38,078 bases of DNA from Stutzerimonas chloritidismutans AW-1 (lineage in GTDB: Bacteria > Pseudomonadota > Gammaproteobacteria > Pseudomonadales > Pseudomonadaceae), in contig NZ_AOFQ01000033.1 in the NCBI RefSeq assembly GCF_000495915.1, positions 1 to 38,078 on the forward strand. The letters are read 5' to 3'. How positions within the stretch are numbered: position 1 is the stretch's first letter; each line of letters opens with the position of its first letter. Positions 1 to 7,492 of this stretch are shown here, piece after piece. Both the position numbers and the translations under genes were made by a program. Below the pieces are notes generated by a model that worked only from the letters and a program-made list of their open reading frames with translations, made no database searches and was not told the DNA's origin.

Positions 1-476
1 TCTTTCCACCCTCGGCGATGAATGTGGAAAGTGAGGCTTTCCACTGTGGAAATTGAGAGCGGAAAGTCGCTGTGAGCCGCGTCGTTGCTGGCTTTCATAG
101 TTTCCAACTCCGTAGAAACTGGTGCTCACTATCCACCCTCGCCCCCGAGCGGTGAAAGTCAGTCCTTTCCACAGTGGAAAGAGAAGTGGAAAGTAGCGTT
201 TTCTACGGTGGAAATTGAAGGTAGCAGTGGCTGCCGTTGCGGGGCTGTTGCCGGTTCGCGTCCACTGCGGCAACAACACCTGTTCTGTTTTTTAGTGGAT
301 GGCTTCTGTTGTCGTTAGACATCCGCTATGGCAACGCGGCTATTTTCCACCGCATGGGGTGTTTTGTCGTCGGAATGGCCGCTTCGCTGACCTCAGAGTG
401 GACATGAGGTGGTAGCTAGGGTTTTCCGTATCCGGGGCTAACGTGCGGACATCGAACAACCGAAAAGGATCGAAGC
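1..476. repeat. Gene-free stretch with an array of TTTCCAC / GTGGAAA palindromes
   Basis: I see no convincing gene here. The first 214 bases carry a recurring heptamer in both orientations. Two perfect palindromes of the form TTTCCACnGTGGAAA lie at 38-52 and 166-180, and a one-mismatch version lies at 200-214. Single arms occur at 3-9, 24-30, 186-192 and 344-350. The density and dyad symmetry suggest binding sites for a dimeric DNA-binding protein, such as an operator cluster or a replication/partition-type site of the integrated element. That function is inferred. The array may continue off the left edge. The rest, 215-476, shows nothing recognisable apart from the ribosome binding site of the next small gene at its end. 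Confidence 0.6.
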
Positions 477-617
477 ATGGAAACGACTTCAACCTTGCTA
501 AAGGCAATTGCCGTTGTGCTTTTTTGCGTAACGGTCGCGGCTCTAGTTGGTTTGCGGTTGGCGCGATATTTAGACAACAAGCGCCTGTCGTCCCGCCCTA
601 GAAAGAGGAGGGAGTAA
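477..617 (+). CDS. Small single-pass membrane protein, 46 aa, unknown
   Basis: This is a short frame of 46 codons with a good ribosome binding site (AAGGA at 465-469, seven bases before the ATG). The peptide begins METTSTLLKAIAVVLFCV. It has one hydrophobic helix at about residues 7-28, followed by a strongly basic tail (KRLSSRPRKRRE). This is a typical layout for a one-helix inner-membrane microprotein with a cytoplasmic positive tail. It sits alone between the palindrome array and the converging gene at 681-1034, inside the left island. I do not recognise a family. The clean ribosome binding site and amphipathic layout support it being real, but a chance frame cannot be excluded. Confidence 0.5.
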   Translation: METTSTLLKAIAVVLFCVTVAALVGLRLARYLDNKRLSSRPRKRRE

Positions 618-680
618 CTGGCAGCGAAGCCCCACTCCGACCACGCGAAAAAAAGGGCGCCAAACGTCCTTGGCTGGGTA

Positions 681-1034
681 TCAGTTTACGAACCAGCGGC
701 CAAATTTATAGGTCGCCACGACCGACCCGATCACGCCAATCCACTGCACGATCGCTGACCCACCCATATAGCTAGCCAACTCATTGGAAGCACCGAAGAG
801 CAAGGTAAACATGATCAGGGTCAGCGGAATACTCAGCACCTTCATCAGAACGCTGCCACGCAGTGGGCTTGGCTCTACTACTACATCCCAATGTTCTGAT
901 AAGCAGAAGGGACAGCAGCTGGAGATTGGCTTTCCCCCGCCAATTCGCCATCCCCAGCCACCGGCAATGCTTCGGCTAAATATTACTCTTGGAACCATCA
1001 TCCGCTTGCAGCGGTTACACAAAACGCGGGACAT
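681..1034 (-). CDS. Hypothetical membrane protein with N-terminal zinc-ribbon-like cysteines
   Basis: This predicted 117-aa protein starts at the ATG at 1034, which is preceded on the minus strand by AAAGGAGA. A longer frame starting at 1091 lacks that support. The N-terminal half holds two cysteine pairs, CNRC at about residues 6-9 and CCPFC at about residues 40-44, in a zinc-ribbon-like layout. The C-terminal half has two hydrophobic segments (about 62-80 and 90-107) separated by a short loop. A metal-binding cytoplasmic head on a two-helix membrane anchor is the simplest reading. It lies just downstream of the integrase gene on the same strand (62 bases away), so it is probably island cargo. 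No family was recognised and the function is unknown. Confidence 0.6.
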   Translation of the reverse strand: MSRVLCNRCKRMMVPRVIFSRSIAGGWGWRIGGGKPISSCCPFCLSEHWDVVVEPSPLRGSVLMKVLSIPLTLIMFTLLFGASNELASYMGGSAIVQWIGVIGSVVATYKFGRWFVN

Positions 1035-1095
1035 AGGCGGGTCTCCTTTTACTTGATGGAGAAATGCTATCAAGCACTGAACCGAACCCAAGTCC

Positions 1096-2517
1096 CTATG
1101 CGGGGTTATCCAACATTGCGTCTAGATAGGCTGCCCATTTGCCTAGGTCCTCGCGCTTTTCTTTCAGATAGCTGTAACGGTCATAGTGCTTTGCTTGAAC
1201 TCCGCTCCGGCCATGAGAAAGCAGCCATGCCCTTCGCTGCTCATCAACACCAAGCATCGCCAAATGAGTCTCGATGGTCGCTCGCATCGTGCGCCAAGTG
1301 AAGGTGCGAGTCAGGCCCTGTGCCGACAACACAGAGCCAAGCTCGGAAAAAATCTTCTGCACTGTATGCGCGGATACTTTCCGCACACCGTCAAGCGAAA
1401 ACGGACCCGCGCCAGTCCGAGGCGTCAGTAACGGCGCTAGTACCTCTTCGACCCTTCCAGATATGGGCAAAAGATGATCCCTAGGAGGCGTTCCTTTGCC
1501 TCCCTTGTAATCGACCAAGCGGAGAACCGTGCCGTGCTCAGGATCTTCTGACAGGTCAGCCCAAGTTGCGCGCAATAACATCTGCACACGTTGCCCTGCC
1601 AGATAAATCATCGCGTTAGCTATTGGCTGACGGCGCCCTGGCAGCGCAGCGACAGCACGAAGCACTTGTCTCAGTTCGTCGCCGTTCAACGCCTCCGTGT
1701 TTGCACGCTCCGCACCCTCAATCGTAGGGAGATCGGCAACTGGGTTGTATCTGAGCCCGAATAGGACCGCATCGCCTGCTCTCAAGGGATTCAGATCGTG
1801 CTTCAAGCCAAACGAAAACGCAGCACGCAAATAAGCCCGAAGACGATTAGCGGCGGTTAGCTTGCCATTCGTTGCGCTCGCCTGTGTTTTTCGTCGCCCA
1901 CGCCCTTTGGATGCGGGCTTCCGGTTAATGCAATGGCGCAGGATCTGCGAAATATCTTCTGCCTGGATCTCTTTCGCCTTGGTGCCGGCTAGATCCGGGA
2001 ATGCATTGATTACATCAAGCTCTAGGGCACGCATTACTCCTCGGGCGCTTGTCTTCCCACGTCGCTCCATGTCCGCTACGTAAGCCAGCAAAAGCTGCTC
2101 AAAAGATCCTTGGCGAGCGGCTTGGCTTTCGATCCGTTGCTGCTCGGCCTTCAACCGTCGAACATGATTTTCGTACGTTTCGAGTGTCTGGAAATCACGA
2201 GCAGCCGCAGCAACGCGTTCTGCCTCCTGGCGCCAGTACGCTAAGCCTCTAATCTGACCACCAGCGGAGAGCGTTCCAAACTGGCCGAGTTTCTTGCGCT
2301 CTTGCCTGCCACCCCGGCGTACCGCTAAGTAAACCTCAATGTCCCCGCTGGGGCGCCGCTCCAGAAGCATCGAACCGGACCCGCGCGCACCGAGCTGTTC
2401 GGAGACGGTACGTGTAGGAGTGGCCACCCCATCCTTTAAGATCACACCCGTAGTTGCCCATCTTTTTGTCTGAGCATCGGTTAGTTTGTGCCCCACGAAA
2501 GCGCGCTCCTGTTCCAT
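1096..2517 (-). CDS. P4-type tyrosine recombinase / island integrase
   Basis: This is a 473-aa site-specific tyrosine recombinase that would integrate and excise the island at a tRNA 3' end. The N-terminal part (about 1-130) resembles the arm-binding and DUF4102-like region, the middle (about 135-260) a core-binding SAM-like domain, and about 275-465 the catalytic domain. Visible catalytic elements are Arg310 (AGQRVQMLL), a basic beta-hairpin around Lys338-Lys341, Arg412, His435 (LLSHGR) and the nucleophile Tyr445 (KHYDRY). The C-terminal YLKEKREDLGKWAAYLD block is typical of P4-family integrases. Box II reads R409-T-M-R412 where HxxR is usual, so its first histidine is replaced by arginine. 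Its 5' end faces the attachment site about 140 bases away, the normal arrangement for these elements. Family assignment is secure and activity is presumed. Confidence 0.93.
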   Translation of the reverse strand: MEQERAFVGHKLTDAQTKRWATTGVILKDGVATPTRTVSEQLGARGSGSMLLERRPSGDIEVYLAVRRGGRQERKKLGQFGTLSAGGQIRGLAYWRQEAERVAAAARDFQTLETYENHVRRLKAEQQRIESQAARQGSFEQLLLAYVADMERRGKTSARGVMRALELDVINAFPDLAGTKAKEIQAEDISQILRHCINRKPASKGRGRRKTQASATNGKLTAANRLRAYLRAAFSFGLKHDLNPLRAGDAVLFGLRYNPVADLPTIEGAERANTEALNGDELRQVLRAVAALPGRRQPIANAMIYLAGQRVQMLLRATWADLSEDPEHGTVLRLVDYKGGKGTPPRDHLLPISGRVEEVLAPLLTPRTGAGPFSLDGVRKVSAHTVQKIFSELGSVLSAQGLTRTFTWRTMRATIETHLAMLGVDEQRRAWLLSHGRSGVQAKHYDRYSYLKEKREDLGKWAAYLDAMLDNPA

Positions 2518-2656
2518 TCAGGTCAACACTTTGCTCAACACTTCGATGCAAATCAATGAAATTATCGGAACGTTCCCGAAAGGCAAAATCATCCTAACTT
2601 ATTGATTTATATAGAATGTGAAACTTCATGAAAACCCCTGAAATTTCAAAATCAAG
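2518..2656. promoter_or_regulatory. AT-rich integrase upstream region with 9-bp direct repeats
   Basis: Between the integrase start and the attachment core the DNA is markedly AT-rich. It contains a directly repeated TCAACACTT at 2523-2531 and 2535-2543 (period 12) and a perfect palindrome GGAACGTTCC at 2567-2576. The position fits arm-type integrase or excisionase sites together with the integrase promoter. This is inferred from layout only; no -35/-10 pair was clear enough to call. Confidence 0.4.
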
Positions 2657-2703
2657 GACTTGTAATCAGTAGGTCCCGGGTTCGACTCCTGGTGCCGGCA
2701 CCA
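2657..2703 (+). repeat. Attachment site: 3' portion of tRNA-Thr(TGT), from the anticodon loop to CCA
   Basis: The sequence from about GACTTGTAATC to the terminal CCA matches the 3' part of a tRNA-Thr with anticodon TGT. It includes the anticodon loop CTTGTAA, the 3' anticodon stem TCAGT, the variable loop, a T arm (CCGGG / TTCGACT / CCTGG) and the acceptor strand TGCCGGC-A-CCA. The 5' half is missing: upstream bases do not form the D arm or the 5' acceptor strand. Such a fragment beside a tyrosine integrase is the classical attachment remnant left when an element integrates in a tRNA gene. The intact tRNA-Thr should lie beyond the left edge of the window. This is not a functional tRNA gene. 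Confidence 0.85.
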
Positions 2704-2709
2704 CGATTT

Positions 2710-2740
2710 AAAGGCTCGCAGAAATGCGGGCCTTTATCGT
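2710..2740 (+). terminator. Rho-independent terminator of the tRNA-Thr unit
   Basis: An 11-bp stem (2710-2720 with 2725-2735, one G-U pair) encloses a GAAA tetraloop and is followed by a short T-containing tract. It lies seven bases beyond the tRNA CCA end, so it is the chromosomal terminator of the tRNA gene. The same hairpin recurs at 10443-10466. Confidence 0.75.
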
Positions 2741-2823
2741 TTTTGCGGTGAACTATCACCGGCTAGCTCCGGATCGGAAGAACACGTTAAAGACAAAAGT
2801 GCCGGAACAGGCGGAACCTGACC

Positions 2824-3528
2824 ATGCTTAACGCAGTACTGGCCGGCAAGAAGCGCGGCACCGGTTTGCATAGCCAGCAGATGGCACTAGAGGAGGCCGA
2901 GGGGGCTGAGGACGTGCTGACTGCCAGCGTATTTGAGCGCTTGAGCTACTTGCCTGAAAACCTGCTGTCCTTGGTGCTCAGCGATCTGCTGGGCGAACCC
3001 TTTGGCCCTCTGCAGCGCATCGACTATTGGCCATCGTGGTACCTGCCAGACGGTACCCGCGTCGAACCTGACGTGCTGTTGCAGGGCAATAGCTCCACGG
3101 TGCTGGTGGAAGCCAAGCGGCACGACAATGCGCGCCAGCAACTGGCCACTCAATTGGCTAATGAACTTCTGTCCGGCTGGCAACAAAACGTTCTCTCAGA
3201 CCCCTGTATCCTGCTCACACTGGGCGGCCTGAACGATTACGGCGAAGCGGGCCGCCAGCGACTGCTGTCGGAGGTGCTGCCCTTTTTGCCCGATGGCAGC
3301 GCTAGCCGCTTCAAACTGGTCTGCGCGAGCTGGCAACAGCTGTATCAGGCGCTGGAAACGCACTTGCCGCCCGATTCGCCCCCAGGCTGCCTGCGTCTGT
3401 TGGACGATATCGCCAAGTGCTACGCCTGGCATGGCTTACGCACACACCCGATGCGCTGGCTCGCCGATCTGCGGCCAGTCGCACTCAACACCCGCCCCGG
3501 CACATTCGCCGCCTGGAGTCTGAAATGA
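2824..3528 (+). CDS. PD-(D/E)XK nuclease-like protein
   Basis: This 234-aa protein carries the core of the PD-(D/E)XK nuclease fold. It has an acidic motif EPD (Glu81-Pro82-Asp83) at the end of one strand, then 12 residues later a VEAKR strand (Glu96-Ala97-Lys98), followed by a helix with glutamines (QQLATQL, about 106-112). That order, Asp-x(12)-Glu-x-Lys, is the classic metal-binding active site of restriction-like nucleases, so DNA (or RNA) cleavage is inferred. The rest is not assignable. It is the first gene after the attachment site and overlaps the next gene by four bases (ATGA), so the two are translationally coupled. The ribosome binding site before the ATG is weak (GGCGGAA). No modification methylase lies nearby, so it is not a standard restriction-modification pair. 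Confidence 0.72.
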   Translation: MLNAVLAGKKRGTGLHSQQMALEEAEGAEDVLTASVFERLSYLPENLLSLVLSDLLGEPFGPLQRIDYWPSWYLPDGTRVEPDVLLQGNSSTVLVEAKRHDNARQQLATQLANELLSGWQQNVLSDPCILLTLGGLNDYGEAGRQRLLSEVLPFLPDGSASRFKLVCASWQQLYQALETHLPPDSPPGCLRLLDDIAKCYAWHGLRTHPMRWLADLRPVALNTRPGTFAAWSLK

Positions 3529-4154
3529 CCGCCCCCTTGCAAGACGCCTTGCTGGATGTACGCAAGGCCTATCGCCTGTTGGCCGATTATCAGCAGCGCA
3601 TGTTCGAGCTGTTGGGCTATATCCGCGAGCAGCTTGGCGCCTCTGCTTACCACCACCAATATGTGTATCCGTTGCCGCAGGGGCTTGATGGGCTGGAGAA
3701 ACGTGACAACAGCGGTCGGCGCTACCTACCGTTCTATGACCTGTCGGCAATTTGGCTGAAGAACAACGGCCAGGAAGCACCTTGGGACAATCACCGTCCG
3801 GGCGATTTGATGTTTGGCGCCTGGGTTCGCAGCGATACAGGGTTCGACCAGTACAGCGGGCAGTTCAGTCCCGAGCCAGTCGAGCAAACCCGCAGCGAGC
3901 TGGTGTTATCGGTGGTGGTCTGCGACCTACCCGCCGCCAAACCCTGCGACTGGTATGGCAACGTCTGGAAGGGCATCGGTTACCCCGAGGACGGCGAAGT
4001 GAATGCCACTGATTTGCCTGGCTACCGCTGTTTTACCAAGGCGATAGCGCTCGACGATCTGGTAGACAAAGCGGCTATCGAGGCAGCCCTTGATGAGTGG
4101 CGCACGCTTGCCAGCCACCGGCTTGGCTTACTCGGAGAGGCTTTCAGCGCTTAG
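3525..4154 (+). CDS. Unknown protein coupled to the nuclease-like gene
   Basis: This 209-aa protein starts at an ATG that overlaps the preceding stop codon (ATGA) and has GGAG ten bases upstream. The longer upstream extension of the frame is out of frame with, and inside, the nuclease gene and was discarded. The N terminus (about 1-35) is a likely amphipathic helix. The body is rich in aromatic residues (YHHQYVYPLP, GDLMFGAWVRSDTGFDQYSG) and has a hydrophobic strand LVLSVVVCDLP at about residue 125. No signal peptide or membrane helix is visible. I do not recognise a family. The overlap implies stoichiometric production with the nuclease-like protein, consistent with a partner, sensor or inhibitor. 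Its 3' end overlaps the converging 212-aa gene by four bases. Confidence 0.7.
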   Translation: MTAPLQDALLDVRKAYRLLADYQQRMFELLGYIREQLGASAYHHQYVYPLPQGLDGLEKRDNSGRRYLPFYDLSAIWLKNNGQEAPWDNHRPGDLMFGAWVRSDTGFDQYSGQFSPEPVEQTRSELVLSVVVCDLPAAKPCDWYGNVWKGIGYPEDGEVNATDLPGYRCFTKAIALDDLVDKAAIEAALDEWRTLASHRLGLLGEAFSA

Positions 4155-4789
4155 GAAACAGACATGCCACTCATGCGTTCCAGCCCGTCAGGCGCCCGGT
4201 TGTGGCATCCATCGCTGATGGATGGCTGACCCTGAGCGCGCTGGCCAAGCAGAAACAACATCGGCTGCTGCAATGGCCGATGGATCATACCGGCCTTGAA
4301 GGGCGCGCCCTCTGGCAGGCGAGCCTGCAAGCCAAGCGCCACCGCCAGGTATTCGTCATATGCCAGCTCGACAGGGGCAAAGACCACTGCCACCAGCCGC
4401 TGGTAAGGCAAGGCGCTCCGGACGCTCCAGCCAAGCGGCTGTATCTCAACTGTCAGTTGCCCGCCGGCCACACCGTCGAACACCTGCACGTAATCGTCCA
4501 CCAGCAACGGCACCGGCCCGTTGCCAACCACGCTGGCTTCGAGCAGCTGGTGCGCCGCAAGAAGCTGGCCGGCAGCCGATTGATCGGTCGTAACAATAGT
4601 CAGCCGAGTCACGCGCTCCCCGTCTGGCCAGGCCTGGAGGGCCGATACCTCCATCAGCAGCCGTAGGCCGCTTGGCACATCAGGCTCGAGCCGCAGCTCG
4701 ACCGCCACGGTGCACTCTCTGTGTTTGCGTCCGAAGCAGTGAGTTGTAAAGCGCGGACTGCTCCCCGCCAGGTCAACGACTTTTAGCAT
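4151..4789 (-). CDS. Unknown 212-aa protein, last gene of the minus-strand accessory operon
   Basis: This 212-aa predicted soluble protein starts with MLKVVDLAGSSPRF. It is rich in alternating hydrophobic strands (CTVAVELRL, LTIVTT, LLVDDYVQVF, LVAVVFAPVELAY), which suggests a mainly beta fold. I recognise no motif or family. Its ATG lies inside the last codons of the IMPase/ADP-ribosylglycohydrolase gene (overlap ATGCTAA, 7 bases), so it is translationally coupled to that enzyme and likely works with it. Its stop overlaps the end of the converging gene at 3525-4154 by four bases, which packs the two accessory transcription units tail to tail with no room for a separate terminator. Confidence 0.68.
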   Translation of the reverse strand: MLKVVDLAGSSPRFTTHCFGRKHRECTVAVELRLEPDVPSGLRLLMEVSALQAWPDGERVTRLTIVTTDQSAAGQLLAAHQLLEASVVGNGPVPLLVDDYVQVFDGVAGGQLTVEIQPLGWSVRSALPYQRLVAVVFAPVELAYDEYLAVALGLQARLPEGAPFKAGMIHRPLQQPMLFLLGQRAQGQPSISDGCHNRAPDGLERMSGMSVS

Positions 4790-6624
4790 GAGCCGTCAAC
4801 ATCCAGCACAAGCAGCCGCTGGGCGAGCATGCCAGCATCGTCCGGCCAGCAAGTGATTGGTCGCGGTCGCAGCGACTGCGGATGTGCGCGGCATGAGACC
4901 AATGCACCGAGCTGTGACCATTCGAGATTAGCGATACCGTCGGCAGCGCCTACCAGCGCCCCGGCGATGCAGGCGTTGGTATCGGTGTCTCCTCCTTTCC
5001 GGATCGTTTCGTTCAGCGCATGGCCGACGGTGTTGCCGGCCAGCAGATGGTAGAAGGCATTCTGCAGCGCGATGAGCACCCAGCCCATCTGTTGCTGATA
5101 GTCGTCAGGCCGCTCGCCCGCTGCGGCAGCCAGCAGCACCTGTTTGACAGCGTCGCCTTCGGCGCTCGGCGGGAGCACCGTCAATGCCGCGTCCAGCATC
5201 GCCTGGCGATCCGCACCCGCTACCGCCGCTGCGATCGCTGCTGCGTAGGCCGCGTTCGCCTCCTGGCAGACGCCATGTGGATGGGTGAGCAGTGCATCCT
5301 GCCTGGCCCAGCACGCCGCCAGCGACGGACGACCATGAGCGGCAATCCCGATCGGCGCGACCCGCATCAATGCACCGTTAGCCTGGCTGCTTACAGAGGC
5401 ATGCGCTCGACAGGCCTCGTCAACCGCCAATGCCGGCTGACGAAGCGGCCCAAGCAAGGCCTGGCGGGTGGTGTTGCCTACATCGAAGGGCTCGGAGCGA
5501 AGCCAGGCCACATAGCGCTGCGCGACGTCCGTTGCGCTAAAGCCGCCCTGCTCCACCAATGATCTCGCCAGCGTTAGCGCAAGCTCCCCATCGTCAGTGG
5601 GTTGCCCAGCCTGAATCTTCCAAGTGCCGCCGTCTTCCATCGTCAGGGCCTCGGACGCAAAACGCTCGGCGATCTCGGCCGCGCTCATGAACTCGACCTG
5701 CGCGCCCAGATTGTCGCCGATGAGCATCGCCGCCAGGCAACCAAATGCGCGCTGAAGCCGCTGGACTGGAGGAAACACCGGCGACATCGGCAGGCTGCGC
5801 TGCGCCTCGTTGCATTCCTCGAGGGCCTGGCTCCAGGGGCGGCCGGCAAGGGCGGCACAGGCCGCTGCGGCACCGCCGAAACAGCGGATGCACACCAGGT
5901 TCATGTTTCGATAACCCAGCGGTCGTCCGCTCTGGTGGAGCAGCACGCCACCCGCTCCGATCAGCAGCGCATGCCCGGCAGCCACGTCATGTGCCGACAG
6001 GCTGGTCAACGATACCGCCGCCACGCCATCGCCAGCAGCCGCTCGGGCCAGCCGATAGGCAATGCTCGGCATGGCGACGAAACGGGCCGGTGCGCATAGG
6101 CGAATATTGGCGTGAGGTTTACGGGCGGCAGCCGCACTCAGCCAGACGATCTCTCCCGCCTCGAGTCGTGAGCCGGACAGATCAACCGGATGCGCGGTGT
6201 CGTTGCGCAGTAGGTGCGGCAGGCCTTCGGCCCAGGCTATGCAGTCTCTGCCCCGATCTGGGCTGATTGGCGCGTAGACAACTCCGAGCACCGGCTGCCC
6301 GTCGCGCAACAGGGCCACGGAGATGGCGCTGCCCGGCAAGCCGAGCAGGAAATCCCGCGTCCCATCGTGCGGGTCCACCACCCAGCAAAATCGCTGGCCG
6401 GTGAGCCTTTGGCAGGTTTCCTCACCCCAGAAGTCGACGTCCAGCAGACCGATCAGCTGTTTATGAAGCAGCCGTTCGATTTCCTCATCCACCGCAGCCT
6501 TGTCGCCACTGCCACGCGGCCCACCCTCGCGCTCCCATTCGCGGAGGATTAGTTCACCCGCTGCCTCAACCGCTACCTGTACGGGCCGCAGCAGACTGGC
6601 AATATCGATCGCATCCATCATCAT
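4783..6624 (-). CDS. Fusion: inositol-monophosphatase-family phosphatase + ADP-ribosylglycohydrolase
   Basis: This 613-aa two-domain enzyme has an N-terminal inositol-monophosphatase/CysQ-like domain (about 5-265). It shows the metal-binding WGEET (Glu68/Glu69), the signature DPHDGT (84-89) and the C-terminal motif AHDVAAG (Asp213). Residues about 285-600 are an ADP-ribosylglycohydrolase (ARH/DraG-like) domain with GCLAAMLIGDNLGA, the TDD metal site (343-345), GALMRVAPIG, THPHG around His450 and GGDTDTNACIAGALVGA (544-560). All key acidic residues of both domains are present, so both should be active. The IMPase family removes phosphate from small phosphorylated sugars and nucleotides, and ARH enzymes cleave ADP-ribosyl bonds. 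A joint substrate such as a phosphorylated ADP-ribose derivative is inference. The gene overlaps its upstream neighbour by 4 bases and the downstream one by 7. Start ATG follows GGAGAAAGA. Confidence 0.9.
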   Translation of the reverse strand: MMMDAIDIASLLRPVQVAVEAAGELILREWEREGGPRGSGDKAAVDEEIERLLHKQLIGLLDVDFWGEETCQRLTGQRFCWVVDPHDGTRDFLLGLPGSAISVALLRDGQPVLGVVYAPISPDRGRDCIAWAEGLPHLLRNDTAHPVDLSGSRLEAGEIVWLSAAAARKPHANIRLCAPARFVAMPSIAYRLARAAAGDGVAAVSLTSLSAHDVAAGHALLIGAGGVLLHQSGRPLGYRNMNLVCIRCFGGAAAACAALAGRPWSQALEECNEAQRSLPMSPVFPPVQRLQRAFGCLAAMLIGDNLGAQVEFMSAAEIAERFASEALTMEDGGTWKIQAGQPTDDGELALTLARSLVEQGGFSATDVAQRYVAWLRSEPFDVGNTTRQALLGPLRQPALAVDEACRAHASVSSQANGALMRVAPIGIAAHGRPSLAACWARQDALLTHPHGVCQEANAAYAAAIAAAVAGADRQAMLDAALTVLPPSAEGDAVKQVLLAAAAGERPDDYQQQMGWVLIALQNAFYHLLAGNTVGHALNETIRKGGDTDTNACIAGALVGAADGIANLEWSQLGALVSCRAHPQSLRPRPITCWPDDAGMLAQRLLVLDVDGSC

Positions 6625-7328
6625 TCTTTCTCCATTTCGTCAGTCACCAGCCCCTCGCGACTCATGCGATAGTTGCGCCAGAAATCGCCCATGAGGTTGC
6701 CGGGGTCCGGCATTTCCAGGCGCGGCTCGTCGAGGTAGAAACGCGCCAGCCGGTCGGCAGCCAGGGGCTGGCCGTGGCCGGCCGCACACATCAACCAGTA
6801 CAGGCCGTTGGCTTCGTCCCGGATGCTGGAATCGGAGCCCAGCAGAAGATCACCGAGGGCGAACATCGCTTCGCAATGACCGCCTTCGGCAGCGGTTCGA
6901 AAGCACTGATAGGCGCGCTGCAGGTCCGCAGCGACCCTGCACGGTGCCGGCAAATACTCCTCATCCGAGCCTACGTAAACCTGTCCTATCTCATAGCAGG
7001 CGTCGAGCGAGCCGCGCTCTGCAGCCCGCTGGTAGTAAGCCAGCGCCTTGCGCTCGTTCACCGCCACGCCCTTGCCATACCAATGGACATAGCCAAGGTT
7101 AAGCAGCGCTTCTAGCGAACCGTATCGCGCCGCTGCAATGAATAATCCGCGAGCCAGCCACTCGTCCCGCTGGCCTACCAGCCAGAGACAACCCAGTTCA
7201 TTGAGCGCCTCGGCTGATGCGTCAGGCGCAGCAGCGCGCTCGTGCAATTCGGCATAACGCTGCTGCTCGGCAAGCGTTGCGCTTTGGCCGCGCCAATGGG
7301 CCAGGGCTAGCGACAGGATCGGCAACAT
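6621..7328 (-). CDS. Sel1-like repeat protein
   Basis: This 235-aa protein starts at the ATG at 7328, which has GGAGG four bases upstream. A longer frame reaching 7460 has no such signal. Its core is a run of Sel1/TPR-like helical repeats: ALNELGCLWLVGQ, ALLNLGYVHWYGKG, KALAYYQRAAERGSLDACYEIGQVY and AYQCFRTAAEGGHCEAMFALGDLLLG. It ends in a longer non-repeat tail (about 195-235). There is no secretion signal, so it is expected in the cytoplasm. Sel1 repeats act as protein-protein scaffolds, and several characterised or predicted bacterial immune operons use them as adaptor modules. The 4-base overlap with the following IMPase/ADP-ribosylglycohydrolase gene suggests that enzyme is its partner. 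The specific role is unknown. Confidence 0.87.
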   Translation of the reverse strand: MLPILSLALAHWRGQSATLAEQQRYAELHERAAAPDASAEALNELGCLWLVGQRDEWLARGLFIAAARYGSLEALLNLGYVHWYGKGVAVNERKALAYYQRAAERGSLDACYEIGQVYVGSDEEYLPAPCRVAADLQRAYQCFRTAAEGGHCEAMFALGDLLLGSDSSIRDEANGLYWLMCAAGHGQPLAADRLARFYLDEPRLEMPDPGNLMGDFWRNYRMSREGLVTDEMEKE

Positions 7329-7492
7329 GGAACCTCCAGCCATCGAGTTGATGGCCGGATTGTCATCGCGACGACCGACAACTCCTGTCGCACCCCACCG
7401 TATGCGGGACCGCCGCAGCCGCAGGACATCGCGACATAACCCGTCGCAGGGATCTTGCACAGTAAGCAGGACTTCACCGATGAGGGTTCCGT

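Noticed and set aside
1..214. CRISPR array
   Set aside because: The repeated units are short palindromic heptamers with irregular spacing and no constant-length spacers; no cas genes are in the window.
85..318. Protein-coding frame of 77 codons through the palindrome array
   Set aside because: Its sequence is low in plausible structure, lacks a ribosome binding site and runs across the repeat cluster.
2620..2703. A complete tRNA-Thr gene ending at 2703
   Set aside because: Only the 3' part from the anticodon loop onward matches. Upstream bases form neither a D arm nor a 5' acceptor strand, so it is an att fragment.
2824..3528. Type II restriction-modification system
   Set aside because: There is a nuclease core but no methyltransferase motif in any neighbouring gene.
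4783..6624. DarTG-like toxin-antitoxin
   Set aside because: The ADP-ribose domain is ARH/DraG-type, not a macrodomain, and no DarT-like ADP-ribosyltransferase is visible nearby.
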